Assembly: GCA_963719135.1 (NCBI GenBank)
Contig: CAVRAZ010000008.1
Location: 1-64,000, forward strand
Direction: 5' to 3'
DNA from: CAVRAZ01 sp963719135
Lineage (GTDB): Bacteria; Pseudomonadota; Gammaproteobacteria; DSM-19610
DNA length: 64,000 nucleotides
Shown: piece after piece, positions 9,569-17,402 of the stretch
Layout: each line of letters starts with the position of its first letter
Position numbering within the stretch: position 1 is the stretch's first letter
Made by a program: the position numbers and the translations under genes
Notes under the pieces: generated by a model
The model's database searches: none
What the model saw: only the letters and a program-made list of their open reading frames with translations
What the model was told of the DNA's origin: nothing

Positions 9569-10009
9569 GTGCTCCCGCCGCCGCTGCGATACCCCGGGCG
9601 ATTATAGACAACTGCCGCGGCCGGGGGTTGCCTGAGGCTGAATAACCGTTGCGGGCCGGAAAGGTTTGGGGCCCGTGAGATTGACCGCAAACAAGGCCCA
9701 TCCTCCTCTTAACCACAAAGGACACAAAGGACACGAAGATAGACTTGTATTGCTCGCGGCGTTCATGGCGCCTCGTATCAGCCAAAGACAGGGCTGAACG
9801 CCAGCGACGTAGGTACCATCGTGATCTGCTGAATCGGGCTGATGGCGGGCTTGCCCGCGAAAGCGAACGTGGCCATGCCAATCTTGGGCAAGGCCCCTCC
9901 CGCCGGTCTCCCGATGCGAAGCTGAAGCAATCTGTATCTTCGTGTCCTTTGTGTGCTTTGTGGTTAAGATGGGTGGATCCGTTCACGTCATTCGCGGTTC
10001 AAACTTCAT
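9569..10009. repeat. Intergenic region bounded by a long inverted repeat
   Basis: No gene is evident between macA and pcm. Two arms of about 30 bases face each other: the left arm at about 9708-9738 (starts CTTAACCACAAAGGACAC) and the right arm at about 9938-9968 (the near-exact reverse complement). They enclose about 200 bases without an ORF. The arms match a widespread AACCACAAAGGACACAAAGG-type extragenic repeat, and the pair may be a non-autonomous mobile unit. Confidence 0.6.
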
Positions 10010-10678
10010 TCATTCCGCGGCGTGCTTCGCATCCACCAGCGGCACGAACGCAACGCCCAGCACCGACTTCGACGTTACCTCCCCCTGCGCGTTCTTTTCC
10101 ACCAGCAGGAGTTCCTGGTGGCTGTAGGGCCGTCCGACCGGGATGGCCATCCGGCCGCCGCGTTTGAGTTGCTCGATGAGCGGTTCGGGAACATGCGGCG
10201 CGGCGGCTGTGACGATGATGCCATCGTAGGGCGCGTGCTCGGGCCACCCTTCATAGCCGTTGCCGGTACGCGTTTCGATGTTGCGGTACCCGAGTTCAAC
10301 GAGTCGCTCCGCTGCGGCTTCGCGCAACCCGGCGATCAACTCCACGCTGTAGACCTGCCTGCAGAGGTGCGAAAGAATCGCCGTCTGGTAGCCGGAGCCG
10401 GTGCCGATCTCGAGCACGCGATCATCGGGGCCCAGCGCCAGCATGTCGGTCATCAGCGCCACGATGTAAGGCTGTGAAATCGTCTGTCCGTGACCGATCG
10501 GCAGCGGACCGTCGTCGAACGCGGCCGGTTTCATGGCGGGCGGAACGAACTTGTCGCGCGGCACCGCGGCCATGGCCGCCATCACCCGGGCATCGAGCGC
10601 ATCCTTGCCGATCAGACCGCTGGTGTAACGCACCTCGGCATCGATTTGATCGAGCATGCGCCGCTGACCGTCTTTCAT
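10010..10678 (-). CDS. pcm: Protein-L-isoaspartate O-methyltransferase
   Basis: This 222-residue cytoplasmic enzyme methylates abnormal L-isoaspartyl residues with S-adenosylmethionine, starting repair of aged proteins. The family motifs are all seen: PRDKFVPP, the GHGQTISQPYIVALMTDML segment, the SAM-binding motif VLEIGTGSGYQTAIL near residue 88, and the late motif GGRMAIPVG. Length is normal for bacterial Pcm. It lies downstream of a CBS-domain gene on the same strand, about 30 bases apart, so the two may be co-transcribed. Nothing abnormal is visible. Confidence 0.95.
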   Translation of the reverse strand: MKDGQRRMLDQIDAEVRYTSGLIGKDALDARVMAAMAAVPRDKFVPPAMKPAAFDDGPLPIGHGQTISQPYIVALMTDMLALGPDDRVLEIGTGSGYQTAILSHLCRQVYSVELIAGLREAAAERLVELGYRNIETRTGNGYEGWPEHAPYDGIIVTAAAPHVPEPLIEQLKRGGRMAIPVGRPYSHQELLLVEKNAQGEVTSKSVLGVAFVPLVDAKHAAE

Positions 10679-10709
10679 GTGATTACCGCCAAACCGGCCG
10701 CCCGCGTCC

Positions 10710-11165
10710 TCAGAGGCCCGAACGCCGCTTGTGTTCGCGTTGCTGTTCGACCCTGATCAGGCTGACCAGCCCGTTCATCTGCTCGGCGAGAATCTCCAGG
10801 ATGTCATCGACCGTCATGATCCCCGCGAGACCGCCTGCGGCGTTCACCACCGGCACGCGGCGCACACCGTGACTGCGCATCAGGCCGATGACGACGGCCA
10901 GCTCTTCGTGCTCGGGCGCCGTGACCACCGGCGCACTCATGATATCCCTGACCGACAGGGTCGCGGGATCGACACTCTCAGCCAGCACTTCGACGACGAT
11001 GTCGCGGTCGGTCAGCATGCCGACCGGTATGCGCAGATTGCCGCGCCGCTCGACCACGACGATATCGCCGACATGATTTTCGCGCATCAATTTGACGGCG
11101 GCGTCGATGGAAGCGTCCGCCTCGATGACGACGACCTCGCGATTGCACAATTCCCCGATGGACAT
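10710..11165 (-). CDS. Tandem CBS-domain protein
   Basis: This soluble protein of about 151 residues consists of two CBS domains, roughly residues 8-70 and 78-135, with typical segments MRENHVGDIVVVE, PVGMLTDRDIVVEVLAE and GIMTVDDILEILAEQ. CBS pairs bind adenosine nucleotides and act as energy sensors. Stand-alone versions like this one are common, and their partner is usually unknown. The ATG at 11165 (MSIGELCNREV) is preferred over an upstream extension that lacks family similarity. It lies between hsp20 and pcm, all on the minus strand, suggesting a small stress or maintenance cluster. Confidence 0.88.
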   Translation of the reverse strand: MSIGELCNREVVVIEADASIDAAVKLMRENHVGDIVVVERRGNLRIPVGMLTDRDIVVEVLAESVDPATLSVRDIMSAPVVTAPEHEELAVVIGLMRSHGVRRVPVVNAAGGLAGIMTVDDILEILAEQMNGLVSLIRVEQQREHKRRSGL

Positions 11166-11291
11166 GGCGTACCTCTGCGTGGTTGGCGCGTGCGCAGGCC
11201 GGCGCATGACCGGCTGCCGCGTCCGCGCCGTTGCGCCCGCACCGCGTACGGGGGGCGGCGCGCGAAGCCCGCCCCCTGCGTTACGCCGGCC

Positions 11292-11798
11292 TTATTCGAC
11301 CTTGATCGATTGCTTGCGCGACCCGGCCACCTTGGGCATCGTCAGTTCCAGCACGCCGTCCTTGAACGCGGCCTTCGCCTGGTCGCCGTCGACGTCCGCC
11401 GGCAGCGCCACGGTGCGCGAGATCGAACCCTGCGTGATTTCGCAGCGATAGTAGTCGCCTTTTTCTTCCTTGTGCTCCGCCTTGGTGCTGGCCTTGATGG
11501 TCACGGCGTTGGCGCTGACCGAAACGTCGAGGTCCTTCTTGTCCACACCGGGCAGCTCGGCACGCACGACGACCTCCGTATCGCGGTCGATCACGTCCAC
11601 TTTGGGCATGCGGCCTTCGAACGGCGCCGCCATTTCACCCCAGGACGGCCACTCCCACCGCATCGGCCGCAGCCAGCTCGGCGGAAACATGCCTTCGAAC
11701 ATGCGTTCCATTTCGGTGAACGGGCTCACCGCGCGCAGCGGCCGTGCCTTTTCCAGTTCCTGTTTCCTACCCTTCTCACCCGCGTTGTCTTTAGCCAT
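11292..11798 (-). CDS. Hsp20-family small heat-shock protein
   Basis: This 168-residue small heat-shock chaperone has a variable N-terminal part (about 1-55, with W-rich SWLRPMRWEWPSWGE), an alpha-crystallin domain (about 56-160) with VVVRAELPGVDKKDLDVSVS and AAFKDGVLELTMPKV, and a short IKVE tail. Such proteins bind unfolding proteins without ATP and form oligomers in the cytoplasm. AGGAGA precedes the ATG. The AT-rich 250-base region upstream (11799-12069) is the likely place for its promoter, but I could not identify a sigma-32 box with confidence. Confidence 0.93.
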   Translation of the reverse strand: MAKDNAGEKGRKQELEKARPLRAVSPFTEMERMFEGMFPPSWLRPMRWEWPSWGEMAAPFEGRMPKVDVIDRDTEVVVRAELPGVDKKDLDVSVSANAVTIKASTKAEHKEEKGDYYRCEITQGSISRTVALPADVDGDQAKAAFKDGVLELTMPKVAGSRKQSIKVE

Positions 11799-12069
11799 GA
11801 CCTGGTCTCCTCTGAATTACACCTATACCGGACATCGCAGGATGCGGCATCCGAAACGATTAAACAATCAAACCATTGTTCTTTACTACTTCCAACTATC
11901 GCGCTCTTGCCGGTGCAACGGAATGACGGAAATCAAATTGGTCCGCCAGATGCCCGGCGAGTGCCCGATGGACGCAGTGCGATGGGCGCCCGGGTCCCGT
12001 TGGACAGTTATCCGATCCCCTAAATTCCCCGACCGGCGGGGCTAAAGCCGGTCGTGCGATTGACACTTG

Positions 12070-13884
12070 TCAATCCGGCTCCCGCGCCAGCGTGCAGCAA
12101 TGCAGGTTGTCGGACGCACCGGCGTCTCCGCTCAGCACCGCGCCGGTGACGCTGTTCGGCCGGAAGGTGGTGCAGCCCTTGAGGCCCAGCGCGTGGGCCG
12201 TGACGTAGATCCGCTGGAACACCTCGAAGGAAAAATGCTCCGGCACATTGATCGTCTTCGAAATCGCGCTGTCGACATACGGCTGGATCGCCGCCTGCAT
12301 GTTCAGATGCGCCTGCGGCGACAGCGCGAGCGCGTCGACGAAGCCGTCCGGCAGCGGGCGCTCGCCCCGCAACGCGCGCCACCGCGACAACGCGTGGGCC
12401 GCCAGGCTGTGTTCGCGATAGCCGCCGTCGGGCCGCCGAACGCGGCGCCGGTAGTGCAACTGGTACAGCGGTTCGACGCCGCTGGAGACGTTGTTCGCCA
12501 TCAGGCTGATAGTGCCGGTCGGCGCGATGGCGATCAGGTGACTGTTGCGTATCCCGAACCGGCCGATGCCGGCGCGGATGCCGTCCGGCAGGCGAGCGGC
12601 GAAGCCGCTGCTCAGGTAGGCACCGGCGTCGAGAAAAGGGAAGGCACCCTTTTCCCGCGCCAGATCGATCGAGGCGCGATAGGCGTCGTGGCAGATCGCC
12701 GCCATGACGCGCCCGGCCAAGCGGCAGGCGGCATCCGAGTCGTAACGCAGGTCGAGCATGATCAGCGCATCCGCCAGGCCGGTGATACCCAGGCCGATGC
12801 GCCGCGTGCCGCGCGCCTGTTGCGCCTGCTTGTCCAGCGGAAAGCGCGACGCATCGATCACGTTGTCGAGCAGGCGCACCGCCACCGGCACCCAGGCGCG
12901 CAGGGCGTCGAAGTCCAGCCGCGCCTGTTCGCTGAAGGGCTCGAGGACGAAGCGGGTCAGATTCAACGACCCCAGGTCGCAGGCGCCGTAGGGCGGCAGC
13001 GGAATCTCGCCGCAGGGATTGGTCGCGCTGATGGTCTCGCGGTAGTGCAGGTTGTTTTCGCGGTTGATGCGGTCGATGAACAGCACGCCCGGCTCGGCAC
13101 AAGCGTAGGTCGAGCGCATCAGCCGTTCCCACAGCGCGCGCGCCCGCACCACGCGCACCACTCTGCAGGCAACGGGTTCAGGCCGCCCGGACCAGGACCG
13201 TTCGACGATGGCGCCTTCGGTCGCGCCGGCGGCCTCGTGGCCCAGCGGAAACACCAGCGGCCAGTCCGTGTCGGCCGCCACGGCTTCGAGCAACGCATCG
13301 GTGACCTGCACCGAGAGGTTGAAGTTGCGCAATTCGCCGCTCCGGCGCTTGATGTCGATGAACGCCTCGATGTCCGGGTGATCGCAGCGCAGGGTCGCCA
13401 TCATGGCGCCGCGGCGCGCGCCGGTCGACAGCAGCGTGTCGCACATGCTGTCCCAGATGCGCATGAACGACACCGGTCCGGACGCGATGCCGCCACCGGC
13501 GCGCGCCGCCGATCCGCGCGGCCGCAGCGTCGAGAAATCGTAGCCGACACCGCCGCCCTGCTGCATGGTCAGCGCGCCTTCCTTGAGCGCGTCGAAGATG
13601 CCGTCCATGGAATCCTCGATCACGCCCATGACGAAGCAATTGAACAGCGTCACACGGCGGCCGGTGCCGGCACCGGCCAGGATGCGTCCGCCGGGCAGGA
13701 ACCTGAAATCCTCGAGCAGCGCGAAAAAGCGTGCGCTCCAGCCGTCCGCGTCGGTGGGCTCCGCCGCCGCAAGCGCAGCGGCGACGCGCCGCCAGGTGTC
13801 GCGCACGTCGCGCTCGCCGGCCCGGCGATACTTGGTTTCCCAGATTTCGCGGGCGACGTCGATGCTGAATTCGCTGTCGTTCAT
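12070..13884 (-). CDS. nrdJ: Adenosylcobalamin-dependent (class II) ribonucleotide reductase
   Basis: This 604-residue enzyme makes deoxyribonucleotides using coenzyme B12. Class II features are FLPGGRILAGAGT, NCFVMG with the first redox Cys, MQQGGGVGYDFSTLRP, the ATNPCGEIPLPPYGACDLG active-site segment with radical Cys and Glu, and IAPTGTISLMANNVSSGVEP. The C-terminus ends with a Cys pair (HCCTL) that may relay electrons from thioredoxin. An ATP-cone and a zinc-ribbon tail are absent, so this is a short form. The start MNDSEF at 13884 is chosen because the upstream extension runs through a palindromic repeat. I looked for a cobalamin riboswitch upstream and saw none. Confidence 0.92.
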   Translation of the reverse strand: MNDSEFSIDVAREIWETKYRRAGERDVRDTWRRVAAALAAAEPTDADGWSARFFALLEDFRFLPGGRILAGAGTGRRVTLFNCFVMGVIEDSMDGIFDALKEGALTMQQGGGVGYDFSTLRPRGSAARAGGGIASGPVSFMRIWDSMCDTLLSTGARRGAMMATLRCDHPDIEAFIDIKRRSGELRNFNLSVQVTDALLEAVAADTDWPLVFPLGHEAAGATEGAIVERSWSGRPEPVACRVVRVVRARALWERLMRSTYACAEPGVLFIDRINRENNLHYRETISATNPCGEIPLPPYGACDLGSLNLTRFVLEPFSEQARLDFDALRAWVPVAVRLLDNVIDASRFPLDKQAQQARGTRRIGLGITGLADALIMLDLRYDSDAACRLAGRVMAAICHDAYRASIDLAREKGAFPFLDAGAYLSSGFAARLPDGIRAGIGRFGIRNSHLIAIAPTGTISLMANNVSSGVEPLYQLHYRRRVRRPDGGYREHSLAAHALSRWRALRGERPLPDGFVDALALSPQAHLNMQAAIQPYVDSAISKTINVPEHFSFEVFQRIYVTAHALGLKGCTTFRPNSVTGAVLSGDAGASDNLHCCTLAREPD

Positions 13885-13948
13885 GCGGGTCCCGGACGCC
13901 GGAGTCGGTCCTGCGGCGATGAAACAACCGGCGGTTTCCTGACAAGAT

Positions 13949-13980
13949 CCTGTAGGAGCGGGCTTGCCCGCTCCTACAGG
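13949..13980. repeat. REP-like perfect palindrome
   Basis: A perfect inverted repeat has 14-base arms starting CCTGTAGGAGCGGG and a four-base CTTG loop. It resembles the GTAGGAGCGGGCTTGCCCGC class of extragenic palindromes known from Pseudomonas and relatives. It lies 65 bases upstream of nrdJ. Confidence 0.8.
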
Positions 13981-14210
13981 TGCAGCGCGCTCGGGCGGCG
14001 GTCGAAGGCAGGCGGCACCGACCGGTCTGATGCTCCCTAAGTTAAGCACACTTCGGAGCCGCGCATCGCGACAGATCGCCTATCATTAGGGGTAATTGAC
14101 CCAGACCAGCCCGTTGGCGCCGGCTTCGGACAGGACTCCGTATCGCGACTGCGCAACAGAACCCCCGCACCGGCTGCGCTTCGGCGGCCGGCGTCAAAGG
14201 AGGAAAGACC

Positions 14211-14687
14211 ATGCCACTGATACTTGCATCCCCGGCCTTCGACGATGGCGCGCCCATTCCGAAAATCCATACCTGCGAGGGTGAGGACCGCTCACCGCCG
14301 CTGGAATGGCACGGCGTCGCCGCGGGCACGCAAAGCCTGGTGCTGATCGTCGACGATCCGGATGCACCCGATCCGCGGGCGCCGCGCATGACCTGGGTGC
14401 ACTGGGTCGTGTACGACATTCCACCGACGACGGCCGGCGTTCCCGCCGCCGTGACGTCATCGAACCTGCCGCCGGGCGCAATGGAGGGCTTGAACGACTG
14501 GAAGCACGCGGGGTATGGCGGCCCCTGCCCGCCGGTCGGCCGCCACCGGTATTTTCACAAGCTGTATGCGCTGGACACGACGCTGGGTCCGCTGCGCAAG
14601 CCCGGCAAGCGCGAGATCGAGGACGCCATGCGCGGGCACGTCATCGCCGAAGCGGTGCTGGTCGGAACATACGAAAAGGCGCGCTAG
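14211..14687 (+). CDS. YbhB/YbcL family (PEBP, Raf-kinase-inhibitor-like) protein
   Basis: This 158-residue protein has the PEBP fold, with family motifs IVDDPDAPDPRAP, WVHWVVYDIP, GGPCPPVGRHRYFHKLYALD and a C-terminal AEAVLVGTYEK. Bacterial members are of uncertain role; the pocket binds anions or phospholipid head groups. No signal peptide is visible, so it is likely cytoplasmic. A strong ribosome-binding site (AAAGGAGGAAAG) lies just before the ATG. The TAG stop is shared with the first bases of a mobile-looking repeat (14685-14944), which seems to have inserted at the gene end. Confidence 0.9.
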   Translation: MPLILASPAFDDGAPIPKIHTCEGEDRSPPLEWHGVAAGTQSLVLIVDDPDAPDPRAPRMTWVHWVVYDIPPTTAGVPAAVTSSNLPPGAMEGLNDWKHAGYGGPCPPVGRHRYFHKLYALDTTLGPLRKPGKREIEDAMRGHVIAEAVLVGTYEKAR

Positions 14688-14945
14688 TGGTCCATGCGGA
14701 TAATTCGGTAATGCATTGATGACTGGCGGAAACGCTGATCAATGCCCATGTCGTCATACCGGCGAAGGCCGGTATCCAGTCGTTGCAAGAACCTGGATGC
14801 CGGCCTTCGCCGGCATGACGAATAGATCAGATGGTTCCTAGATCAGATGGTTCCTTAACCGCCAGGCGCAATAAGATTCTACGCCGGTTTTGCTCGTCTA
14901 AACGGACCATCGATACGTAACCTTATTATCCGCAGGGACCACTAG
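14684..14945. mobile_element. MITE-like element with nested palindrome
   Basis: Terminal inverted repeats of 20 bases (14685-14704, starting TAGTGGTCCATGCGG, and 14925-14944, its complement with one mismatch) are bordered by CTAG on both sides. Between them is a second palindromic unit (14752-14820). There is no ORF inside. The structure suggests a small non-autonomous element carrying a further repeat. The left end overlaps the stop codon of the PEBP gene. Confidence 0.6.
14752..14820. repeat. Palindromic CGTCAT-CCGGCGAAGGCCGG repeat, copy 1
   Basis: Arms of about 28 bases start CGTCATACCGGCGAAGGCC and end with the complementary GCCGGCATGACG. Two relatives occur at 17214-17292 and 20794-20861. 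This is a dispersed extragenic palindrome family. Confidence 0.8.
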
Positions 14946-15171
14946 CCGCCAAAGACCGGCGATGCCCGCGCGCGGCGGGCGTGGCACGCGAGGTTTCCGT
15001 GCAGGAGCGGGCTCACCGGCAACGCGGTGGATTCTGTGCGGGCGGGTCTACTTGCCGCCGACCACGCGCCGGCGGGCGTCTCGGTTCGGTTCGCGTTCGA
15101 CACGACAGGCGTAGACAAGGCAGCGTGCCACAGGTCAGACTTTGCCGACGCTGTTCATCGCATGAGAGACC

Positions 15172-15594
15172 ATGAGCCGCAAGCACTGGGAACACTTCCC
15201 GCACGAAGCCGACATGGGCGTGCGCGGCGTCGGCGACAGCCTTGGCGAGGCCTTCGAACAGGCCGCGCTGGGCCTGACCGCCGTGATCGCGGACCCGGCA
15301 ATGGTCGCCGCGGCCGGCGAGGTGGCGGTGACGCTCGCGGCGCCGGACGATGAACTGCTGCTGGTGGACTGGCTCAACGCCCTGATCTATGAAATGGCGA
15401 CGCGCAAAATGCTGTTCGGCCGGTTCGACGTGCGCGTCGCGGATCACCGCCTCGCTGCGCGCGCCTGGGGCGAGCCGCTGGACGTGGCCCGGCATCAGCC
15501 GGCGGTCGAGATCAAGGGCGCGACCTATACCGCGCTGCGGGTCGCGCGCGAGCCCGACGGCCGGTGGGTCGCACAGTGCGTCGTCGATGTCTAG
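15172..15594 (+). CDS. Archease
   Basis: This 140-residue protein belongs to the archease family, the activator of the RNA ligase RtcB, helping guanylylation and turnover. Diagnostic features are the HEADMGVRGVGDSLGEAFEQAA start with the metal-binding Asp, LLVDWLNALIYE in the middle, and a C-terminal conserved Asp in CVVDV. It lies 18 bases upstream of rtcB on the same strand, the classic archease-rtcB arrangement, so the pair is almost certainly one operon. ATG at 15172 follows GAGAGACC. No RtcR-type regulator is in the window. Confidence 0.93.
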   Translation: MSRKHWEHFPHEADMGVRGVGDSLGEAFEQAALGLTAVIADPAMVAAAGEVAVTLAAPDDELLLVDWLNALIYEMATRKMLFGRFDVRVADHRLAARAWGEPLDVARHQPAVEIKGATYTALRVAREPDGRWVAQCVVDV

Positions 15595-15612
15595 CCGGGA
15601 GTCGTAGCCGTC

Positions 15613-17043
15613 ATGGATCTTTCACGCTTCACCCGCCACGGTGAGTTCGAATGGGCGATTGCGCCGCGCGGCGCGATGCGCGTGCCGGCGGTGATCTACG
15701 CCGACGAGCCGTTGATCCGCGCCATGGACGACAAGGTCTGCGAGCAACTGTGCAATGTCGCCGCGCTGCCGGGCATCGTGCAAGCCGCCTACGCGATGCC
15801 CGACGCGCACTGGGGCTACGGTTTCCCCATCGGCGGCGTCGCTGCGTTCGACCCCGACGAAAATGGCGTGATCTCGGCCGGCGGCGTCGGTTTCGACATC
15901 GCCTGCGGCGTGCGCTGCCTGCACACCGGACTGACGGTCGGCGACCTGATGCCGGTGCAGAAGAAACTGGCGGACACCCTGTACCGGGAGATACCGGCGG
16001 GACTGGGCAGCACCGGCAACATTCGTCTCGACGCGGCCGCGATCGACGCGATGCTCACCGGCGGCGCGCGCTGGGCGGTGGACCAGGGCTGGGGCGGCGC
16101 GGCCGATCTGGACCGCATCGAGGAACAGGGGCAGATGCGCGGCGCGCACCCGGATTGCGTGTCCGAGCAGGCGAAGAACCGCCAGCGCGACGAAATGGGC
16201 ACGCTCGGCAGCGGCAACCATTATCTGGAAGTGCAGAAAGTCACGGCGGTTTATGATACCGTGACCGCGGCGTCGTTCGGCATCCGCGAGCATGACGTGG
16301 TCGTCAGCATCCACTGCGGTTCGCGCGGCCTGGGTCATCAGATCGGCACCGAATTCCTGAAGAAGATGGCGCTGGCGGCGCCCGCGTACGGCATCCACCT
16401 GCCCGACCGCGAACTCGCCTGCGCGCCGATCCGCTCGCCGCTGGGCGAGAAATACCTGGGCGCGATGCGCGCCGCGATCAACTGCGCGCTGGCCAACCGC
16501 CAGATCATCACCCACCTGGTGCGCCGTGTGTTCGCCGGCGTGCTGCCCAAGGCGCGCCTGCCGCTGCTCTACGACGTCTCGCACAACACCTGCAAGCTGG
16601 AGGAGCACCGCGTCGACGGCAAGCCACGCAAACTCTACGTTCACCGCAAGGGCGCCACGCGCGCCTTCGGCCCCGGCCACCCGGACATTCCGGGGCAACT
16701 ACGCGCCGCCGGCCAGCCGGTGCTGATCGGCGGCTCGATGGGCACCGGGTCCTATCTGCTGGTGGGCACCGGACAGAACGCGTCGCTGTCGTTCGCCTCG
16801 GCCTGCCACGGCGCCGGCCGCGCCATGAGCCGACATCAGGCGTTCCGCACCTGGAAGGGATGCCAGGTGATCGACGCGCTGGCCGCGCGCGGTATTTTGA
16901 TCCGCAGTCCGTCGGGGCGCGGGGTGGCCGAGGAAGCGCCCGGTGCCTACAAGGACGTGGTTGCGGTCATCAATGCCGCCGACGCCGCCGGCCTGGCGCG
17001 CAAGGTGGCGCGCCTGGAACCGCTGGTCTGCGTCAAGGGGTAG
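15613..17043 (+). CDS. rtcB: RtcB RNA-splicing ligase
   Basis: This 476-residue GTP- and manganese-dependent ligase joins 2',3'-cyclic-phosphate (3'-phosphate) and 5'-OH RNA ends, repairing cleaved tRNA or rRNA. Family motifs are MPDAHWGYGFPIGGVAAF, the metal-site Cys in FDIACGVRC, HCGSRGLGHQIG, YDVSHNTCKLEEH and the guanylylated-His motif CHGAGRAMSR, followed by IDALAARGI and a C-terminal Lys-Gly. Length is typical of the long bacterial class. It follows archease in an operon. Downstream is a repeat-filled gap (17044-17402). Confidence 0.96.
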   Translation: MDLSRFTRHGEFEWAIAPRGAMRVPAVIYADEPLIRAMDDKVCEQLCNVAALPGIVQAAYAMPDAHWGYGFPIGGVAAFDPDENGVISAGGVGFDIACGVRCLHTGLTVGDLMPVQKKLADTLYREIPAGLGSTGNIRLDAAAIDAMLTGGARWAVDQGWGGAADLDRIEEQGQMRGAHPDCVSEQAKNRQRDEMGTLGSGNHYLEVQKVTAVYDTVTAASFGIREHDVVVSIHCGSRGLGHQIGTEFLKKMALAAPAYGIHLPDRELACAPIRSPLGEKYLGAMRAAINCALANRQIITHLVRRVFAGVLPKARLPLLYDVSHNTCKLEEHRVDGKPRKLYVHRKGATRAFGPGHPDIPGQLRAAGQPVLIGGSMGTGSYLLVGTGQNASLSFASACHGAGRAMSRHQAFRTWKGCQVIDALAARGILIRSPSGRGVAEEAPGAYKDVVAVINAADAAGLARKVARLEPLVCVKG

Positions 17044-17079
17044 AATGGGCGGCCAGGCAAGAGCCGCGGCAGAAAAACC

Positions 17080-17185
17080 GGGGTCAGAACACAGTTTTCG
17101 CTAATATTCGCCGAACCTGAATTTGCCGTATGAACAGTTGAGAAAACCTTCTGCTGACTCTTAGCGAAAACTGTGTTCTGACCCC
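17080..17185. repeat. Inverted repeat, GGGGTCAGAACACAG family, copy 1
   Basis: Two perfect 25-base complementary arms (17080-17104 and 17161-17185) start GGGGTCAGAACACAGTTTTC. The same motif recurs in inverted pairs at about 20748/21120 and 28821/28925. No ORF lies inside. This is a dispersed repeat, probably mobile. Confidence 0.85.
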
Positions 17186-17186
17186 A

Positions 17187-17318
17187 ATGGCACTTACTTA
17201 AGCCCGGAACTGCCGTCATCCCGGCGAAGGCCGGGATCCAGAATCTACAATAGTGGTAGTTTTCCTGGATTCCGGCCTTCGCCGGAATGACGAAACCCCT
17301 GAATTCAGAGTTAAGTAA
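17187..17318. repeat. Nested palindromic repeat, copy 2
   Basis: An outer inverted repeat (AATGGCACTTACTTAA and its complement, about 17187-17202 and 17311-17326) encloses the CGTCATCCCGGCGAAGGCC palindrome at 17214-17292. The arrangement parallels the nesting seen at 14684-14945. Confidence 0.7.
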
Positions 17319-17402
17319 GTGCCATTTTGTACTTACCCCGGTTTTTTGTCCGGGTCGGAGATTCCGCGAATCCATTCGAGGACGCAATCAGGACATCGCC
17401 AG

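Noticed and set aside
12067..14040. Frame of 657 codons opposite nrdJ
   Set aside because: It is antisense to the nrdJ codons and shows no protein family; nrdJ has all class II motifs.
13885..14210. Possible cobalamin riboswitch upstream of nrdJ
   Set aside because: I found no B12-box-like sequence or convincing fold; the main structure there is a REP-like palindrome.
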